Positions 1 through 6,711 of a stretch of 6,936 nt of DNA are shown here, in pieces. Origin of the DNA: an uncultured Bacteroidales bacterium (GTDB lineage: Bacteria > Bacteroidota > Bacteroidia > Bacteroidales > UBA932); assembly GCA_946187365.1 (NCBI GenBank), contig CAMHRD010000060.1:1-6936 (forward strand). Direction: 5' to 3'. A program made the position numbers and the translations under genes. How positions within the stretch are numbered: the first letter of the stretch is position 1; every line of letters begins with the position of its first letter. Below the pieces are notes generated by a model. That model was given only the letters and a program-made list of their open reading frames with translations. It ran no database searches and was not told the DNA's origin.

Positions 1-96
1 GGCAACCAGAGTTATAAAGCCGCACCGGGCAGCGTAACTCTTAAGGAGTTCCACCGCAAAAGGCTCGTCATCAACTATAAGGCACCTGATCTGCAT
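1..96 (-). CDS. Response regulator, N-terminal fragment (probably LytTR family), cut by the window edge
   Basis: Thirty-two codons read leftward from the ATG at 96 and continue past the window edge. The start MQIRCLIVDDEP is the first beta strand and acidic pocket of a CheY-like receiver domain; Asp9 and Asp10 are the metal-binding acidic pair. The phosphoacceptor Asp, normally near residue 54, and the output domain are not in the window. The ATG lies 11 bp after the stop of the histidine kinase, so the two form a cognate pair and are probably co-transcribed. Kinases of the neighbouring His_kinase/LytS class almost always pair with regulators carrying a LytTR DNA-binding domain, so that output domain is inferred, not seen. 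No Shine-Dalgarno is visible; the start region is A/T-rich. The receiver call is secure and the LytTR call is likely. Confidence 0.85.
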   Translation of the reverse strand, partial: MQIRCLIVDDEPFAVELLKSYAARCGFITLVA

Positions 97-107
97 ACGC
101 AAATTTA

Positions 108-1241
108 CTAAAAATAGAGTTTAAGGAGCGAGCGGTAAACATTATCCTCTGTAACTCCCTTTTCCCAAGTGTATTTGCCTTTGTAAAGAAGATCCAGGCG
201 GGACTGCACCTGTGAAAGCCCAATTCCGCTGCCCGATTTATCCTCCGCCCCTTTAGGGAAATAACTGTTCTCAATTAGGCAGGTGATGGCAGAGGGGTCT
301 TGTGAGATATCTATCGAGATAAAGCTATCCTTAACAGGGGAGACTCCGTGCTTGAAGGCGTTCTCTACCAGTGAGATAAGAAGCAGCGGCGCAATTTTGA
401 CATTCTCATCCTCCGCAATTGTGCTGTTGAAAGTGACCTTGCAGTTTGGGGAAAGGCGCAGCTTCATTAGGTTCACGTACTCCTTTAGGAACTCCACCTC
501 TTTTGAGGCTGATATAAAATTGTCCTGGTTCTCATAGAGGAGATGGCGGAGCAGGCGGCTGAGTTGATGGACTGCCTCCTGCGCCTTGTCCTGATTGATG
601 GCAATTAGGGCGTAGATGTTGTTGAGGGTGTTTAGCAGAAAGTGCGGATTTATCTGATTCTTAAGGTTATCCAGCTCGGCCTTGGTCTTCTGCTCCTCCG
701 CCTGCTGGAGGGATTTCTCAATGCGCAGATAGCGGCTCCACATCATTACCAGGCAGGCTATTGCAATGACAAAGGCCATTGAGGTAAAGTCCCTTATAAA
801 GAAGACCACAGGGGATGGACCTCTGCGGACAGTAGCAGAAGGAGCGTTGCCAGATGGTGCAACACCGGCGGGCACAGCAACAGTGTTCGGAGTGGCAGTG
901 CTCGGGGCAGTGATGGATGCTGCAGCCCTGTCGGCCTCCATCTGGGGACGGATCATCTTCTTGTGCCACACGTAGTTACCGGCAACAAGCGCAACGGCCA
1001 GCACAAACTCTATGACTATGAACTTCACATACTTCTTTGGGAAGAGATACTTTGGAATTAACCAAAGGGTGCTCACGTAGAAGAGTATCATAAATGAGAG
1101 AGGCAGTATGCAGGCACGCAAATAACGCGGAAGAGAGATCATGCTATCTGACTCTCTTCCAATGAATAAGAGCGGGAAGAGAAACACCAGCACCCAGACC
1201 GCAATCTGAATAAATATGCTTATGTGAATTTTTCTACTCAT
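108..1241 (-). CDS. Membrane sensor histidine kinase, His_kinase (LytS/YehU-like) class
   Basis: This is a 377-residue inner-membrane sensor kinase expected to phosphorylate the response regulator encoded just downstream. Hydrophobic segments lie at about residues 7-27, 45-66, 73-92 and 152-170. The kinase core follows: a short coiled linker (171-194), the phosphoacceptor motif NPHFLLNTLNNIY with His200, the ATP-binding N box LVENAFKHG (291-299) and the glycine box GSGIGL (337-342). This arrangement is typical of the His_kinase (PF06580) plus HATPase family. A TTG at 1256 would add five residues, but the ATG at 1241 gives a natural MSRK start and is preferred. That ATG overlaps the permease stop by 8 bp, indicating translational coupling. 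Residues 103-146, predicted extracytoplasmic, form an Ala/Pro/Thr/Ser-rich insert with no recognised sensor fold. The signal is unknown; sensing of envelope state or pump substrate is an inference from the operon. Confidence 0.93.
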   Translation of the reverse strand: MSRKIHISIFIQIAVWVLVFLFPLLFIGRESDSMISLPRYLRACILPLSFMILFYVSTLWLIPKYLFPKKYVKFIVIEFVLAVALVAGNYVWHKKMIRPQMEADRAAASITAPSTATPNTVAVPAGVAPSGNAPSATVRRGPSPVVFFIRDFTSMAFVIAIACLVMMWSRYLRIEKSLQQAEEQKTKAELDNLKNQINPHFLLNTLNNIYALIAINQDKAQEAVHQLSRLLRHLLYENQDNFISASKEVEFLKEYVNLMKLRLSPNCKVTFNSTIAEDENVKIAPLLLISLVENAFKHGVSPVKDSFISIDISQDPSAITCLIENSYFPKGAEDKSGSGIGLSQVQSRLDLLYKGKYTWEKGVTEDNVYRSLLKLYF

Positions 1242-2454
1242 ATCTGATTGCCTCAATTGGGTCTAAGTTTGCGGCCTTCTTTGCAGGATACCATCCAAAG
1301 AAAATACCTGTAATTGAGCAGACTGCAAAGCTCATCACTACACTTATTGGTTGAATTGCAATTGGCCAGCCGGCAAAGAACTTCACTCCGTAAGCCGCCA
1401 GTATGCCCACCAAAACGCCTATTACACCGCCGGTTATGGAGATCATAATTGCCTCAATTAGGAACTGCGTAAGTATATCTTTTCCACGTGCTCCCACACT
1501 CATTCTTAAGCCAATCTCCTTGGTTCTCTCCGTCACGGAAACAAACATAATGTTCATAATACCAATACCTCCCACAACCAAGGAAATACCTGCTACACAG
1601 GCAAGCAGGATGGTCATAAGTGAGGTGGTTGAGGTCATCATGGATGAGAGTTCCTCCTGGCTGCGGACGTTAAAATTGTCCGGCTGCCCATCCTGGATCT
1701 TATGGTTTGTACGCAGAATATCTGAAATCTCATCTATTGCCTGCTCTGTCTGATCTTCCGTAATAGCAGAGGCGTAAATCATCTGAAGATAATTCACAGA
1801 GTTGATTCTCTTCATTACGGTTGTAAACGGAGCAAGGACAACATCGTCCTGGTCCTGTCCCATAGTGTTGTAACCTTTTGATTTAAGGACTCCTATAACG
1901 GTAAACGGAATGTTCTTAAATCGGATTATCTGACCAACGGGCTCCTCTCCCGCTGTGAAAAGATTCTTGGCAATGGTGGTTCCAATTACGCAGACCTTTG
2001 CGCTTGTTGCAATATCGTTATCGTCAAACATCTCACCGTCATCAATATCTAACTGACGGATGGTAAGATATCCCTGAGAAACTCCGCTAATCTGAGAGGA
2101 GTAGTTGTTGCCTCCAAAGATCAACTGTCCGCTGGCGGATACGCTAGGGGAGATGGCTGCAATGTATGTGCACTCATCTTTAAGAGACTGGTAGTCAGAT
2201 AACTTAAGAGTCTGCATATCTGAGCCACCCATACGTACTCCTCCACGTCTTTCCGCACCCGGCATAATCATAATCATATTACTTCCCATCTTGGAAATCT
2301 GACTCTGAATGCTCTGCTTAGATCCGTGTCCAATGGCCAGCATTGTGATGACAGATGCAACACCAATGATGATGCCCAACATAGTGAGGAAGGTGCGTAG
2401 TTTATTGTTGGCTATGGCCTTAAGGGCTATCTTAAATAAATTTGTCCAGTTCAT
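1234..2454 (-). CDS. macB: MacB-like ABC transporter permease
   Basis: This 406-residue protein is the transmembrane half of a MacB-type (type VII) ABC transporter, which couples cytoplasmic ATP hydrolysis to movements of its periplasmic domain and so pushes substrate out through the adaptor and outer-membrane channel. The topology matches the family: one N-terminal membrane helix (about 20-42), a large periplasmic MacB_PCD domain (about 46-275), then three helices near 279-305, 333-358 and 369-388. The motif ERTKEIGLRMSVGAR (309-323), after the second helix, is the conserved cytoplasmic segment that contacts the ATPase; the C-terminal DPIEAIRYE is also typical. In E. coli MacB the ATPase and permease are fused, whereas here they are separate genes. 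The ATG lies 1 bp beyond the ATPase stop. The symbol is given by homology to the MacB membrane domain; an exporter of peptide, lipid or antibiotic is possible and the substrate is not known. Confidence 0.94.
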   Translation of the reverse strand: MNWTNLFKIALKAIANNKLRTFLTMLGIIIGVASVITMLAIGHGSKQSIQSQISKMGSNMIMIMPGAERRGGVRMGGSDMQTLKLSDYQSLKDECTYIAAISPSVSASGQLIFGGNNYSSQISGVSQGYLTIRQLDIDDGEMFDDNDIATSAKVCVIGTTIAKNLFTAGEEPVGQIIRFKNIPFTVIGVLKSKGYNTMGQDQDDVVLAPFTTVMKRINSVNYLQMIYASAITEDQTEQAIDEISDILRTNHKIQDGQPDNFNVRSQEELSSMMTSTTSLMTILLACVAGISLVVGGIGIMNIMFVSVTERTKEIGLRMSVGARGKDILTQFLIEAIMISITGGVIGVLVGILAAYGVKFFAGWPIAIQPISVVMSFAVCSITGIFFGWYPAKKAANLDPIEAIRYE

Positions 2455-2455
2455 C

Positions 2456-3214
2456 TCAATCCTCCTCGTTTACCGGAAGAGCGGCCAGTGCATCTGCAGC
2501 GCTCAGGATGTTGGTGTTGTAAACATCCTCCTTAACCTTACCGTCTGCAAGAGTAATGTTCCTCTGGCTGTACTGCAAAATCTCCGGGTTGTGTGTTACA
2601 AAAATGATTGTTTTGCCCTCTGCGTGAAGCTTTTGGAAGAGCACCAGAATCTCAAAGGAGGTTCTGGTATCCAGGTTTCCCGTTGCCTCGTCTGCAAGAA
2701 TCACCGCAGGGTTGTTAACCAGCGCACGGGCAATAGCAACTCTCTGCATCTGACCTCCGGACATCTGGTTGCTCTTATGGTAGAGACGGTCTCCAAGTCC
2801 CACCATCTTAAGGGATTCAATAGCCGCCTGCTTTCTCTGCTCCGAACTTACCTTAGGGTTGTACATAAGCGGAAGTTCCACATTTTCAATGGCTGTGGTC
2901 TTTGCCAACAGATTGTAAGACTGGAAAACGAATCCAATCTTAATGTTACGCAGAACCGCCCGCTCGTTCTTACTCATCTTACGCACAGAGATTCCATCCA
3001 GGTAATACTCTCCGGAGGTAGGGGTATCCAGGCAACCTAAGGTGTTGAGCAGCGTAGATTTACCGCTACCGCTCTTTCCCATGATTGTCACAAACTCACC
3101 CTCGTAGATATCAAAGCTCACTCCGCGCAGCGCATGCACAGTCTCAGAGCCTACGATGAAGTCTCTGCGAATATCTTTCAGGCTGATTACCTTCTTTTTT
3201 CCGTTATCTTCCAT
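2456..3214 (-). CDS. ABC transporter ATP-binding protein, MacB/LolD type
   Basis: This 252-residue cytoplasmic ATPase powers the permease encoded immediately downstream. All nucleotide-binding motifs are present: Walker A GKSGSGKS (46-53), Q-loop Gln98, signature MSGGQMQR (151-158), Walker B VILADE (171-176) with catalytic Glu176, D-loop NLD (180-182) and H-loop His208. The signature differs from the usual LSGGQQQR at two places, both Met. Length is ordinary for the family, with a short acidic C-terminal tail after about residue 225. The reading frame is open further upstream, to a possible start at 3340, but that would overlap the adaptor gene by about 120 bp. The ATG at 3214, four bases after the adaptor stop, gives a normal N-terminus (MEDNGKKKV) and is preferred. 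The family includes LolD and the ATPase half of MacB; the adjacent adaptor and TolC homologue favour a MacAB-like pump over lipoprotein sorting. Confidence 0.95.
   Translation of the reverse strand: MEDNGKKKVISLKDIRRDFIVGSETVHALRGVSFDIYEGEFVTIMGKSGSGKSTLLNTLGCLDTPTSGEYYLDGISVRKMSKNERAVLRNIKIGFVFQSYNLLAKTTAIENVELPLMYNPKVSSEQRKQAAIESLKMVGLGDRLYHKSNQMSGGQMQRVAIARALVNNPAVILADEATGNLDTRTSFEILVLFQKLHAEGKTIIFVTHNPEILQYSQRNITLADGKVKEDVYNTNILSAADALAALPVNEED
2461..2466 (-). promoter_or_regulatory. Strong Shine-Dalgarno for the permease gene
   Basis: On the minus strand an AGGAGG hexamer ends 6 nt before the permease ATG at 2454. It sits inside the last codons of the ATPase (encoding Glu-Glu-Asp), so codon choice there may be doing double duty. 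It stands out because none of the other starts in this window has an equally good match, as expected in Bacteroidota, where strong Shine-Dalgarno sequences are uncommon. With the 1-bp gap between genes it probably supports reinitiation by ribosomes finishing the ATPase. Confidence 0.5.
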
Positions 3215-3218
3215 AACT

Positions 3219-4451
3219 CTATCTGGATGGTCTTTGTTGGTTACCGCCAGGTTTTCTGTTGCTTCCCGGCCCCTTAGGCATAAACGGAGAATTGCCCTCA
3301 TTTCCACCCATTTGCGGGAATGCCTCTGCTGCATTTGCATTCATCTCCAGTACCACAACATCTCCCTCATTAACGCCGCTTACTATCTCTGTGGCAACCT
3401 TACTTGCCATCCCGACAGTTACTTCTACTGCAGAGAACCTCTTGCCGTTAAGCTTCCATAACACCTTTGGACCTTTGGCTCCCATAGTGTACTTCTTACT
3501 GGCCTCATCTACTGAGTAGCCCTGAACTCCGTCATACTGGGCAGGGTTGAACTTCAGAGCCTTAGGAGGAACTGTAAGCACGCCGTGGCTCTCTTTTGTG
3601 TAGATTGTGATGTTGGCGGTAAGGCCAGGTTTAAGTTTCAAGTCAGGATTAGGAGCATCTACTACAACCTCGTAAGTTACAACGTTGTTGGTAGTTGTGG
3701 CGTTCTGACGAACCTGTGTAACGGTACCGTTGAAGGTCTCTCCAACGTAAGCGTCCACAGTGAACTCCACTCTCTGGCCGTCTGCCACATAGCCTATATC
3801 TGCCTCATCTACAGAGGCTATCACTCTCATCTGAGTTAGGTTGTTTGCAATGTAGAAGAGGGTAGGGGTGGAGAAGCTGGCTGCAACGGTCTGGCCCTCC
3901 TCCACGCTCTTACTGAGCACTACGCCATCCATCGGGGAGGTAATGGTTGCGTATGAGAGGTTTGTCTGAGCCTTCTGCAGATTCTGGCGGGCAACAGAGA
4001 GGGAGCTTACTGCCGCCTGATAGGTGTCCTGTGCCTGCTCAAACTCGTTATCCGCAATGAGGCCCTTCTCATGCAAGGTCTTCATTCTATTGAAGTTGGA
4101 GAGCTGATAGTTGTAATCGCTCTGAGCCTTTGCAAGGTTGCTCTTCTGGCTCTGGTACTCGCTCTCAAGGTTGGTCTTGTCCAGCTCTGCAATCACCTGA
4201 CCCTTCTTCACTTTGCTGTTATAATCCACATAAAGTTTCTTCACAATGCCTGATACCTGAGTACCAACTTCCACCTTCACCACCGGCTCAATTGTACCGG
4301 TTGCAGTAACGTAGGTGGAGATGTCTCCGCGTACCACTTTAGTTGTCTTAAAGGCAATCTTGGTCTTCTCCTTTTTGTTGCCTAAATACTGCCACAACCC
4401 TATAAGACAGAGGATTGCAATAACCGTAATCCAGATGTACTTCTTTTTCAT
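3219..4451 (-). CDS. macA: MacA-like periplasmic adaptor (membrane fusion protein)
   Basis: This 410-residue adaptor is expected to bridge the inner-membrane ABC transporter and the outer-membrane channel. An N-terminal membrane anchor follows three lysines (about 5-23). Next come the first half of a biotinyl-lipoyl-like domain (about 58-92, containing VGTQVSGIVKKLYV), an alpha-helical coiled-coil hairpin (about 93-166, rich in Gln, Ala and Lys), the returning lipoyl half (YATITSPMDGVVLSKSVEEGQ, starting at 167, shown here in part by its conserved SPMDG core), a beta-barrel region with VDEADIGYVADGQRVEF, and a membrane-proximal domain ending near 375. The last 30 residues (381-410) are a basic Gly/Pro/Asn/Arg-rich tail, probably disordered. 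Domain order and the adjacent split MacB support a MacA-type rather than RND-type adaptor. The start codon follows an A-rich leader. The gene lies 69 bp after the TolC-like gene and 4 bp before the ATPase. Confidence 0.94.
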   Translation of the reverse strand: MKKKYIWITVIAILCLIGLWQYLGNKKEKTKIAFKTTKVVRGDISTYVTATGTIEPVVKVEVGTQVSGIVKKLYVDYNSKVKKGQVIAELDKTNLESEYQSQKSNLAKAQSDYNYQLSNFNRMKTLHEKGLIADNEFEQAQDTYQAAVSSLSVARQNLQKAQTNLSYATITSPMDGVVLSKSVEEGQTVAASFSTPTLFYIANNLTQMRVIASVDEADIGYVADGQRVEFTVDAYVGETFNGTVTQVRQNATTTNNVVTYEVVVDAPNPDLKLKPGLTANITIYTKESHGVLTVPPKALKFNPAQYDGVQGYSVDEASKKYTMGAKGPKVLWKLNGKRFSAVEVTVGMASKVATEIVSGVNEGDVVVLEMNANAAEAFPQMGGNEGNSPFMPKGPGSNRKPGGNQQRPSR

Positions 4452-4507
4452 ATCTCTTATTTTTTTGATTTTCTAACTTTTAAAACTTAATCTCTCAGTT
4501 CTGTTGA

Positions 4508-4537
4508 AGATCTCTATCTCTTAGATCTCTATCTCCT
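4508..4537 (-). repeat. 15-bp tandem duplication spanning the TolC-like stop codon
   Basis: Two adjacent 15-bp units, 4523-4537 and 4508-4522, are identical except at their second base. Reading along the minus strand they are AGGAGATAGAGATCT and AAGAGATAGAGATCT. The TAA stop of the outer-membrane protein gene straddles the junction, taking its T from the first unit and AA from the second. After the stop the frame stays open for 15 more codons, repeating Glu-Ile-Glu-Ile, before a TAG. This looks like a slippage-type duplication. Confidence 0.8.
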
Positions 4538-5843
4538 CTCCTGTGTAGAATTTCAGAACCTGAAGGCTGTAGAGCGTCATATATTTTGCCTGAGCCAGTG
4601 AGAGTTCTGCGTTAAGGTAGGTACTCTTCTCCTGCTCCAGTTCCACTATGTTCTTCATACCCAACTCAAACTGCTCGTTCACAAGGCGGTAGCTCTCCTT
4701 TGCACTCTCAAATGATTTCTTTGCGGAGATGTACTGCTGCTGATAGTTAACGGCATTCAGATATAGTGTCTCTATCTTGGTGTACATATCATCCTCATTC
4801 TGCTGGGCAGATAAACGGGTGTATTCCACGTTGTTACGGGCCTTCTCCACAGCACTGCGGTTCTGACGCTGGCTATAGATTGGAATAGACAATGAGATGG
4901 ATGCGCTGTTGGACCAGTTGGTCTTAAGTTGCCTACCAAAGGAGGTGTTAGTACCGCTCATATTGTTGGTTCCGGTGTTGGCACCCAGTGAAATCTTTGG
5001 TCCGTAAGCTCCTCTTGCAGAGGCCAGTGCAAGCTCGCTGTTGGCAACTGAGAGTTTACCCAGCTGCACCTCCGGACGTATCTCCTTGGCCTTTTCAAAT
5101 ACGCTCTCCATATTTGGAATAATCTCCAGCACTCTCTCCTCTCCCACCTCCGGTATTACAATATCCACCAGTTCACGCTGCAGTCTTATTGTACTCTTAA
5201 GTTTCAGAAGATCTGAGTCATACTGGCTCTTGGCCTGCGTTACCATATAGAGGTCTGAGGTATGCTGGCTCTCCAGTTTGGCGCAGTCTGCCTTTGACAT
5301 GCTGCCGGCCTTCATAAACTCCAGCCCTCTTTCCCACTGAGCCTTAGAGACTTTGGCCGCCTCCTCACGCATCTTAATGTTCTCTCTGTCATAGAGCACC
5401 TGAATATAATACTGTGCAATGGTCTCTTTGAGAGTGAGCGTATTCTTCTCAACAGTAAGGTGTTTCATCTGCAGGCTGTTCTCTTTCTGCTCAATGTTCC
5501 TGCGGACAGAGCCTCCGTTGTAAAGAGTCCAACTTGCAGATACTCCGTAACTTCCGCTGTAGGAGTTCTTGTGCGTGGCAGAGTTGTTGAACCAGTTGCC
5601 GCTTACTCCCTGGTTGGTAGAAGCCGAAACGCTTGGCAGCATTCCTGCCCTTGCAGCCAGCAGATCCGTTTCTGCATCCTGCTCATCCAACCTGCTCTGA
5701 GAGAGCGAGATATTGTTCTCAATGGCATAATCCGTGCACTCCTTCAGAGTTAGCAGCCTAGCCTGAGCCACGGCCTGAGTCAGCTCTGCGCAGACAAATA
5801 CCAACGCAAGCGCTCCGGCCTTAATAAAAATCTTGATATTCAT
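4521..5843 (-). CDS. TolC-family outer-membrane efflux protein
   Basis: This 440-residue protein is expected to trimerise into an outer-membrane barrel with a long periplasmic helical tunnel, forming the exit duct of the pump encoded downstream. An N-terminal Sec signal peptide is clear: Lys-containing start, hydrophobic core near 9-18 and a likely cut after AVA at 26, before Gln27. Two outer-membrane efflux (OEP) repeats follow, about 30-215 and 245-430. The first opens with LTLKECTDYAIENN and contains LPSVSAS and the barrel-strand motif SWTLYNGGSVRRNIEQ; the second contains the matching ISLSIPIYSQRQNRSAVE. Long Gln/Glu/Lys/Ala-rich helices occupy the rest. Length is normal for the family. 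It is the first gene of the leftward operon. The C-terminus GEEIEI ends at a stop codon formed within a short tandem duplication, so the end of the protein may have changed recently. Confidence 0.94.
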   Translation of the reverse strand: MNIKIFIKAGALALVFVCAELTQAVAQARLLTLKECTDYAIENNISLSQSRLDEQDAETDLLAARAGMLPSVSASTNQGVSGNWFNNSATHKNSYSGSYGVSASWTLYNGGSVRRNIEQKENSLQMKHLTVEKNTLTLKETIAQYYIQVLYDRENIKMREEAAKVSKAQWERGLEFMKAGSMSKADCAKLESQHTSDLYMVTQAKSQYDSDLLKLKSTIRLQRELVDIVIPEVGEERVLEIIPNMESVFEKAKEIRPEVQLGKLSVANSELALASARGAYGPKISLGANTGTNNMSGTNTSFGRQLKTNWSNSASISLSIPIYSQRQNRSAVEKARNNVEYTRLSAQQNEDDMYTKIETLYLNAVNYQQQYISAKKSFESAKESYRLVNEQFELGMKNIVELEQEKSTYLNAELSLAQAKYMTLYSLQVLKFYTGEEIEI

Positions 5844-5874
5844 AAAACAGTTAAAAATTTCATTGATTGCTCTG

Positions 5875-5902
5875 CAAGTTACACAATAACCGCTCTTAAA
5901 AA
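5875..5902 (-). promoter_or_regulatory. Tentative promoter for the efflux operon
   Basis: The operon must start transcription somewhere in the 127 bp upstream of the TolC-like gene, unless transcription enters from farther right against the divergent genes. The best candidate I can see on the minus strand is TAACTTG (5881-5875), one base short of the Bacteroidota -7 consensus TAnnTTTG, with a T-run at 5902-5898 in roughly the -33 position but with a short spacer. It would give a leader of about 25 nt. The match is poor, which would fit a promoter needing an activator, but it may equally be chance. Confidence 0.25.
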
Positions 5903-5946
5903 TCCCATTGCCGATAAAAACTCAATTTTTACTGATAGAAAATGGT

Positions 5947-5954
5947 TATCTTTG
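5947..5954 (+). promoter_or_regulatory. Bacteroidota-type -7 promoter element for the DUF2461 gene
   Basis: TATCTTTG is an exact match to the TAnnTTTG -7 consensus recognised by the primary sigma factor of Bacteroidota. It lies 16 bp before the ATG at 5971, predicting a very short leader of about 10 nt. The -33 region is only a T-run (5926-5930), not a clear TTTG. The element falls inside the extra codons that a TTG start at 5908 would add, which argues for the ATG. Confidence 0.6.
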
Positions 5955-5970
5955 TGGAAACGCAGTAATT

Positions 5971-6705
5971 ATGGAATACGTTTATAACTTTTTGGCCCGG
6001 TTGGCAAAGAACAACAACAGGGAGTGGTTTGAGGCACACAAGGATGAGTATCTGGCTGCAAAGGAGATCTTTGACAACTTTACGGAGGAACTGATTAAGG
6101 AGATAAGCCGTTGGGACCCATACATCAGCCAAAGAAAACTCTCTGTAGCAGACTGTACCTACAGGATTTACAGAGATATCCGCTTCTCTCCGGACAAAAC
6201 TCCTTACAAGACCCACATGGGCTGCTTCATTGTGAAGGGCGGCAAAAAGTCTCAGTATTCGGGCTACTACTTTCACATGGAACCACCGGAGAGCGATAAC
6301 TTCCTTGGCGGCAATATGCTCTATGCCGGCATTTATATGCCTGAGACCAAGGTAATTGCCAGCATAAGGGATGAGATTTCTGTTAACGGAGACGCTCTGA
6401 TTAAGGCAATTAACAAATGCAAAGGATTTGTACTCCAATACAATGCACTCAGAAGAGTGCCCAAAGGTTATGAGAATGTGGAGGATGAAGGGTGGCGTAA
6501 CCTTATAAAGCTCAAGGAGGTAAGCGTGTGCTCCAATATGTCTGAGAACTTTCTTTTTGCTCCGGGCAACCTTGCAAAGAGGGTTTCTGAGAGGTTTAAA
6601 TACTGTAAAGATTTAAGCCGCTTCCTTAACCGTTGTGTGGATTATGCAATGGAAGGGGAGGGTACTACGTTCCTTCAACAGTTGAACCCTAAAAGATGGT
6701 TGTAA
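5971..6705 (+). CDS. DUF2461 / TIGR02453 family protein of unknown function
   Basis: This 244-residue, apparently soluble protein has no signal peptide or membrane segment. It shows the family hallmarks: an N-terminal FLARLAKNNNREWFEAHKDEY (starting at residue 7), whose core NNNREWF lies at 14-20, and the highly conserved RIYRDIRFSPDKTPYKTHMG (65-84), followed by a GYYFHMEP-like strand at about 98-105. Length is close to the usual 220-230 residues. The biochemical role of the family is not established, so no function is assigned. A TTG at 5908 would lengthen the protein by 21 residues, but a promoter element lies inside that stretch and the family normally begins just before the FL motif, so the ATG at 5971 is chosen. 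It is transcribed away from the efflux operon and is followed after 6 bp by another gene, suggesting a small rightward operon. Confidence 0.9.
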   Translation: MEYVYNFLARLAKNNNREWFEAHKDEYLAAKEIFDNFTEELIKEISRWDPYISQRKLSVADCTYRIYRDIRFSPDKTPYKTHMGCFIVKGGKKSQYSGYYFHMEPPESDNFLGGNMLYAGIYMPETKVIASIRDEISVNGDALIKAINKCKGFVLQYNALRRVPKGYENVEDEGWRNLIKLKEVSVCSNMSENFLFAPGNLAKRVSERFKYCKDLSRFLNRCVDYAMEGEGTTFLQQLNPKRWL

Positions 6706-6711
6706 CGATAT

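Noticed and set aside
1239..1256. TTG at 1256 as the histidine kinase start
   Set aside because: It would add only five residues and deepen the overlap with the permease; the ATG at 1241 is a better codon and gives a natural start before the first membrane helix.
2309..3040. A 243-codon open frame on the plus strand opposite the permease start and the ATPase
   Set aside because: It lies wholly antisense to two genes with intact family motifs, and its translation has no recognisable domain or hydrophobic pattern; it is a shadow of their codon use. Other shorter antisense frames (for example 1403-1753 and 3585-3839) are rejected for the same reason.
3215..3340. A longer ATPase start at 3340, adding 42 residues
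   Set aside because: The extension overlaps the adaptor's C-terminal coding region in another frame, is not typical of the family, and an ATG sits four bases after the adaptor stop.
4452..4520. Possible terminator or small gene between the TolC-like and adaptor genes
   Set aside because: No G-C stem followed by a T-run is visible on the minus strand, and the only open stretch is the 15 codons continuing after the TolC-like stop. The spacer appears to be ordinary operon DNA plus half of the tandem duplication.
5847..5883. ACAGTTAAA (5847-5855) and CAAGTTACA (5875-5883) as a possible LytTR-type direct repeat
   Set aside because: The two GTT cores are 28 bp apart, whereas LytTR sites are usually about 21 bp apart, and matches to the loose consensus are expected by chance in A/T-rich DNA. 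The first also lies almost at the start codon.
5916..5930. AAAAA-CTCAA-TTTTT as a terminator hairpin between the divergent genes
   Set aside because: The stem is five A-T pairs with no G-C pairs, and no transcript is expected to end between two divergently transcribed genes.
5929..6438. A 169-codon minus-strand open frame opposite the DUF2461 gene
   Set aside because: The plus strand here encodes the clear DUF2461 motifs and has a promoter; the antisense translation resembles no known protein.
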